From positions 1-64,000 of the forward strand of contig NZ_JABEPE010000015.1 of assembly GCF_026788005.1 (NCBI RefSeq): DNA of 64,000 nucleotides, read 5' to 3'. The notes beneath the pieces are model-generated. The model was not told where the DNA came from, ran no database searches, and was given only the letters and a program-made list of their open reading frames with translations. Below, one piece after another: positions 60,901 through 64,000 of this stretch (position 1 is the first letter of the stretch; every line of letters starts with the position of its first letter). A program made the translations under genes and the position numbers. The DNA is from Alteromonas sp. a30. Its GTDB lineage: Bacteria > Pseudomonadota > Gammaproteobacteria > Enterobacterales > Alteromonadaceae.

Positions 60901-61269
60901 TTAGCGGCACATTGGGAAATGTGGATCATGAATCAAGGCGGCTTCACACCGTGGCAAGCTATTCGTGGCGCAACCATTGATGGTGCAAAACACTTAGGCA
61001 TGGACAAAGACATTGGAAGCATTGAAAGCGGCAAACTCGCTGATATGGTAATCATTGATGGTGATGTGCTTTCCGATATTCGTAAGAGTGAATTTGTACA
61101 GTACACCGTGTTAAACGGTCGCGTTTACGAATCCGCAACCATGAATGAGGTTGGTGGCGAGCACAAACGCAACAAGTTCTTCTTTGAAGATAACAATAAA
61201 CAGTTTATGCCGTCAGACACCAAAGCTGAAATTCAGGCAAAGCAAGAAAGACATCATTGGGTGCACTAG
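57940..61269 (+). CDS. Exported beta-propeller (TolB/DPP-like) amidohydrolase fusion
   Basis: 1109 aa with a Sec signal ending TAQA near residue 30. Residues about 55-640 hold at least five TolB/WD40-like PD40 repeats (SPDGKTIAFSSDRGG, SPDGKSIAF, SNDGKYIVYSTW, STDGKKVTY). From about 670 follows an amidohydrolase: metal ligands DAHAHG near residue 737, a lysine in SVKSYNQ near 835, HTGLEHS near 882, and HIGAHGQ near 977. Probably hydrolyses a peptide-like or cyclic amide compound in the periplasm; substrate unknown. It is followed by a terminator and a TetR-type gene. Confidence 0.9.
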   Translation: MNNYLQRIPSAKKAICLCLLGLSVTAQASSMSAKEDTDKKEWDVLNPPMELSSVNIKTNETTWSSLDVTPDGKHIVFDMLGDIYIVDIDGGKAKALTQDFAWNIQPKVSPDGKTIAFSSDRGGISNIWTMDLEGNVLEQISKEKTNIMHSPKWSPDGEYIVATKGIMSRRSIPAGEVWLFHKAGGSGVAIKKRVNGKKDQKNIADPSFSHDGRYIYFTQDISGGHTFSYNRDPLKSIFAITRYDMQEGEEERYISGTGGAVVPTPSPDGKSIAFIRRVKEKTALFIKDIKTGEETALTLNLEHDNQEGFGSEGYFPYFDWTPDSKEIVYWTGGKFNKIDVKDKDIETLNVEVDAQLKYADAVRFPVEVAPDEFDVKMLRWTQKSPDGKSMLFQALGKLYIQDIKSGETRRLTKQDDHDEFYPRYSNDGKYIVYSTWNDQDLGSIKMVSARGGKGKTLTTEPGHYIEPSFSTDGKKVTYQKFTGGYLLPSKWSVNPGIYVLDVKTKETTRVSKSGSAPHFAGDNNRVYFTTRVGGTPYPEQQLVSVDLNGENKQEHLYGADKVQEYRLSHDKKWVAFVEQYNVYVAPFADTGKKQNISAMMKSMPVKKLSSRAGQNLVWSPDSKTVSWFHGPRYFERDLKDAFTFVEGAPEALPEIDKEGVNLSFKQRADKPTGYKALVGGNIVTMRNADQVEEVIEGGTVLIKDNRIVVVGKDVDLPKGTQVIDIKGKTVIPGLIDAHAHGAQGRREIIPQQNWMMYSNVSFGVTTIHDPSNNSTEIFSASELQRAGKIVAPRIYSTGTILYGAELLTHKAIVKDYDDALYHMQRLKDMGAISVKSYNQPARSQRQQILAAARELNMMVVPEGGGKFHQNLTMLVDGHTGLEHSLPVAKGYNDLTKLWSSTEFGYTPTFVVSYGGMMGEEYWYDRTEVWKNPRLLRYTPSFLLDERSIRRPTAPDEQYNHQRVAKYAKELRENGVGVHIGAHGQREGLAAHWEMWIMNQGGFTPWQAIRGATIDGAKHLGMDKDIGSIESGKLADMVIIDGDVLSDIRKSEFVQYTVLNGRVYESATMNEVGGEHKRNKFFFEDNNKQFMPSDTKAEIQAKQERHHWVH

Positions 61270-61310
61270 AGTATTAGTTAACCTATTAACAACCTTTTCT
61301 TAACTCAATA

Positions 61311-61344
61311 AAAACGCACTCTGAAGCAATTCACAGTGCGTTTT
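61311..61344 (+). terminator. Terminator after the amidohydrolase gene
   Basis: 10-bp stem AAAACGCACT/AGTGCGTTTT with a 14-nt loop, ending in Ts. Confidence 0.65.
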
Positions 61345-61436
61345 GCGTTGCAGAGATGAATAGAACGAAAGTCGCTCTTTGCAGGCAGCGAAGTTACCTG
61401 TATCTTGTCGCCCAAGCAAAAAAGAAAGAGCATTAA

Positions 61437-62045
61437 ATGACCACTACACCTCTTCCCGATAACCGCCTAATTAAACCTGAAGTGTTAAAAAAGCTAAAAG
61501 ACACCATCATCGATTGCTTCTCCAAGGGTCAGTTTCACGAAGTCGGACTACGTGAAATTTGTAGGCTGGCAAAAGTAAGCCCAAATACCATTTATAAATA
61601 TTGTGGAACCAAGGAAAACTTACTGTATTTTTGCGTGAAAGAAGATATGGATCGTCTGACCAATACCGTCATAGAAGCGCTTAAAGAACCACAAGATTTG
61701 CGTACTAATATTCAAACCTTTTCTGACATTTGGTTTGACTATTACCAACAAAACCCAGCGATTGCTAGAATCGTTTTTCTCAATATTCCACAAGCGTATT
61801 GGATGTCACCTCAATATTTTATGCAGCAAGCCCTCATCACTTTTTTACAAGAAAAGCTCCTCGAACTGCAATCACAAGGGGAAATTACGCCAAAGCTAAA
61901 TATGGTTCATGCATTAGATATGATTATTGGCTCTGTAAACCGAATCCTTATCCGGTGGCTGACACTACAAGAAAACGCCGACCTTGCACCTATAAAAGCA
62001 AGCTTTGTGGAATTTGTTATTTGCGCCCTATCCACCGACGCCTAA
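61437..62045 (+). CDS. TetR family transcriptional regulator
   Basis: 202 aa. N-terminal helix-turn-helix: GLREICRLAKVSPNTIYKYCGTKENLLYF, split by the recognition helix around SPNTIYKY. The C-terminal ligand domain (about 80-200) is divergent, so the effector is unknown. The next gene starts about 100 nt further on in the same direction and is a plausible target. Confidence 0.9.
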   Translation: MTTTPLPDNRLIKPEVLKKLKDTIIDCFSKGQFHEVGLREICRLAKVSPNTIYKYCGTKENLLYFCVKEDMDRLTNTVIEALKEPQDLRTNIQTFSDIWFDYYQQNPAIARIVFLNIPQAYWMSPQYFMQQALITFLQEKLLELQSQGEITPKLNMVHALDMIIGSVNRILIRWLTLQENADLAPIKASFVEFVICALSTDA

Positions 62046-62146
62046 GTTACCCCCTCCCCCGACTCTTTAAAGAATGACTTCCTAACAATAAATAACAATG
62101 TTATCGTAAATATCAGTCTAAAGTAGTGAGGCAAAAGAAACGCATT

Positions 62147-62653
62147 ATGAAATCAATCACTGAACAACTTAGTCAGTACAAAAGTGTGCATTTAAATAAG
62201 AAGAATGTCGCCACACATTTTGTTGGTGTCCCGCTGATACTATGGTCATTAGCCTTATTCTTGAGTAGCTTCCAATTGCCAATTTGGGGCGTGGAGGTTA
62301 GCCTTTTAGGGCTAGTTGTAGCTTGTACATACCTTTACTACATTATGCTAAAACCCAGCTTAGGGCTGGTTGCTATTTGCTTATTAAGCCCGCTTTTTTA
62401 TCACGCAAATAGTTTTCAAGATCATCCATACTTGTATGGCATCGCCATTAGCGTATTTTTAATCGGCTGGGCCATTCAGTTTTTAGGTCATCACTATGAA
62501 AAAGCAAAACCCGCATTTGTTGACGACATAGCACAATTAGCAATTGGTCCCTTATTCTTAGTTTCAGAAATATGCTTTGCGCTTAATTTATTTAAAGAAT
62601 TAGATGAGCGTGTTGAGAGCATCGCCCAAGAGAAGCGTAAACTATTGATGTAA
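62147..62653 (+). CDS. Mpo1-like family membrane protein
   Basis: 168 aa with about four membrane helices and the family pattern NKKNVATHFVGVPLI near the start and IQFLGHHYEKAKPAF later. The conserved histidines correspond to those proposed to hold Fe(II) in yeast Mpo1, a 2-hydroxy fatty acid dioxygenase in alpha-oxidation. The bacterial role is not established. ATG 62147 is preferred to GTG 62126, since the family begins at about this point; neither has a strong ribosome site. Confidence 0.85.
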   Translation: MKSITEQLSQYKSVHLNKKNVATHFVGVPLILWSLALFLSSFQLPIWGVEVSLLGLVVACTYLYYIMLKPSLGLVAICLLSPLFYHANSFQDHPYLYGIAISVFLIGWAIQFLGHHYEKAKPAFVDDIAQLAIGPLFLVSEICFALNLFKELDERVESIAQEKRKLLM

Positions 62654-62769
62654 CATTATGTAATTAAACGCATTTTTTAATTAATCTACCTTTACAAATT
62701 TGGTTTTACATATACCCTTACAAGGCAATTTTTGCACTCTTAATGCAGTACCCGATTATGGAAGGTATA

Positions 62770-63807
62770 ATGAAGAATTCATTTATAAAGGCAGTATTAA
62801 CACCAATAGTAGCAGCATCATCTTTTCAGTTATTTGCTGGAGAAATTGTTAATTTCCCTATGGACGGGAACTTGATAGATATAGGACCAAATAGTTACAA
62901 CGGTTCTGTGGTTTATGGCTCAGTATCCAGCGCTAGAGATAGACATGGAGTGTTTGGTGGTGCCCTGTCTTTTTCAGGAGATGTAGTTGAAATTCCTCAA
63001 CTAAGAAACTACAACTTCGGAAGTGAATTGACTATCTCATTCTGGATGAATCGTACTGTAAATACCGACTACATGGGAATTATTAATAACGGTATCACCA
63101 CTGAAAGCTTTGATGTTCGCATGGGCAGAGAAAACAACGGAACATTCCTGTTTGCCCAATCCAACTGGAGCGATGGAAGAACCTCATCATCCAGCCGCAA
63201 CGTTATACGCATCGGAAACTGGCACCATGTTGCAGTGGTTTTAAACAACGGTTCTTCGAAAATGTATATTGATGGAAATTTCATCCACGAATCTGTAACC
63301 AACCCCGGAACACTTGCAGTTATTAATCGCCCGGTCATTATTGGTGCAAATGCCAATGGTAGAAACCACGAAAACTTTAGAGGCTTCTTGGATGATGTCA
63401 TATTATTCAACGAAGCATTAAGCGATGAGGCTGTCAGGTCTATTGCGAATGACTCCTATTCTTCGGCCTTCAACATCACACTATCACCCAGTGTAGAAGC
63501 TCCGAGTGTCCCCAGCACAGGTGGCAATATAAATTATGATTTGTCGTTTAATAACGATGACACCAATACAACCAGCACATTTCAAACTTGGGGTATCGTT
63601 ACCTTAGAAGACGGACAAGATATTGTTGTGCATCCAACAAGCTCAATTAATGTCGCCCCCGGCACATCATATACATTAAGTGCCCAGCCCTTTAGCGTGG
63701 AAGAATGGTGGCCAGCCGGTCAACATACTTTTAGATGGTATGTTTCAGACCCTGCTGAAGAAGGCGGTAATATCCTCTCCGCTCGATTCACCTTCAGAAA
63801 AGACTAA
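62770..63807 (+). CDS. Secreted LamG-domain protein
   Basis: 345 aa. Signal peptide (about 1-23, ends FAG). A concanavalin-like LamG domain covers about 24-215 (FPMDGNLIDIGPNSYNGSV, GSELTISFWMNRT, GNWHHVAVVLNNGSSKMYIDG, GFLDDVILFNEALSDEAV). The remaining 120 residues form a beta-rich domain without a recognised family. Likely binds polysaccharide or surface ligand outside the cell. The ATG at 62770 has GGAAGG 4-9 nt upstream. No catalytic domain is seen. Confidence 0.85.
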   Translation: MKNSFIKAVLTPIVAASSFQLFAGEIVNFPMDGNLIDIGPNSYNGSVVYGSVSSARDRHGVFGGALSFSGDVVEIPQLRNYNFGSELTISFWMNRTVNTDYMGIINNGITTESFDVRMGRENNGTFLFAQSNWSDGRTSSSSRNVIRIGNWHHVAVVLNNGSSKMYIDGNFIHESVTNPGTLAVINRPVIIGANANGRNHENFRGFLDDVILFNEALSDEAVRSIANDSYSSAFNITLSPSVEAPSVPSTGGNINYDLSFNNDDTNTTSTFQTWGIVTLEDGQDIVVHPTSSINVAPGTSYTLSAQPFSVEEWWPAGQHTFRWYVSDPAEEGGNILSARFTFRKD

Positions 63808-63819
63808 ATTCCATAAGTT

Positions 63820-63844
63820 AGAGCTACCCAGTAACGGTAGCTCT
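63820..63844 (+). terminator. Hairpin after the LamG-domain gene
   Basis: 9-bp stem AGAGCTACC/GGTAGCTCT with a 7-nt loop, about 12 nt after the stop; poor T-run, so efficiency uncertain. Confidence 0.55.
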
Positions 63845-63868
63845 TCTGCAAGCAAATAAAATCTGTGC

Positions 63869-64000
63869 ATGAAAATAATACATATTGGCCTTCCTAAAAA
63901 TGCAAGTACCTCCCTTCAATCACAGTGGAGCTTGAGGCAAGACATCAACTATGCTTCTGATTCACTCTATTCTCTTGTTACAGAGACGCGAAAAGCCATT
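63869..64000 (+). CDS. Probable sulfotransferase (first 44 residues; cut by right edge)
   Basis: MKIIHIGLPKNASTSLQSQW resembles the 5'-phosphosulfate-binding P-loop of PAPS-dependent sulfotransferases (G.PK.AST.LQ). Only the start is present, so the assignment is tentative. No ribosome site of note. It follows the LamG gene in the same direction after a hairpin. Confidence 0.6.
   Translation, partial: MKIIHIGLPKNASTSLQSQWSLRQDINYASDSLYSLVTETRKAI

Overview
This 64-kb window comes from a moderately AT-rich gammaproteobacterium, most likely a marine polysaccharide user. The evidence is the sodium-type flagellar stator PomAB, the complete rpoE-rseA-rseB-rseC locus, GshA, MiaE, EpmC, MnmC, SdhE/YgfX and a secreted GH13 alpha-amylase. 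Gene order recalls E. coli (fabB-mnmC-yfcL-epmC-...-aroC-prmB-smrB; serB-ytjB), Pseudomonas (rpoE/algU locus next to lepA-lepB-rnc-era) and Vibrio/Shewanella (xseB-ispA-dxs beside pomAB-thiI). Genus cannot be fixed from the sequence alone. I found no rRNA, tRNA, CRISPR array, insertion sequence or prophage; almost everything is chromosomal core.

Layout. 1-2.2 kb: 5' part of a FimV/HubP-like polar hub gene that runs off the left edge, with Glu-Pro and acidic repeats. 2.5-7.2 kb: asd and pdxB (overlapping), a secreted alpha-amylase, and an SRAP abasic-site shield protein. 7.3-22 kb: the fabB/mnmC to smrB neighbourhood, into which three tandem FlgO-domain lipoproteins, a predicted NAD kinase-like protein, a nitroreductase, a hypothetical protein, a retropepsin-like protease and an MFS transporter are interleaved. 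22-30.6 kb: SLT lipoprotein, gshA, a large M16 peptidase lipoprotein, an orphan Hpt protein, a pseudouridine synthase, a VanZ-like protein and a ketopantoate reductase. 30.6-40.4 kb: thiI-pomB-pomA facing xseB-ispA-dxs, then cysS, ppiB, lpxH. 40.4-45 kb: a likely 31-aa small protein, miaE, a Yip1-like membrane protein, serB facing an AhpA/YtjB-like protein. 44.3-50.1 kb: a leftward run lepA-lepB-rnc-era-pdxH-tatD. 50.3-53.1 kb: rpoE-rseA-rseB-rseC. 53.7-57.7 kb: nadB, ygfX-sdhE, ygfZ and a SlyD-like isomerase. 57.9-64 kb: a 1109-aa beta-propeller/amidohydrolase, a TetR regulator, an Mpo1-like membrane protein, a LamG-domain secreted protein and the start of a probable sulfotransferase cut by the right edge.

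The genes jointly cover cofactor biosynthesis (PdxB and PdxH for PLP, NadB for NAD, ThiI for thiamine/s4U, PanE-like), isoprenoid supply (IspA, Dxs), tRNA modification (MnmC, MiaE, ThiI, YgfZ-assisted Fe-S enzymes), translation quality (PrmB, EpmC, LepA, SmrB, Era, RNase III) and envelope stress. No unmistakably new system is present. The most interesting items are the FlgO-domain triplet inserted in a conserved block, the NAD kinase-like gene coupled to epmC, a well-initiated 31-aa ORF downstream of miaE, a terminator stem that mimics a Shine-Dalgarno site in front of lpxH, and a repeat-based alternative hairpin before the retropepsin gene. All coordinates and motifs were read by eye; family assignments rest on remembered motifs and gene order and were not searched.
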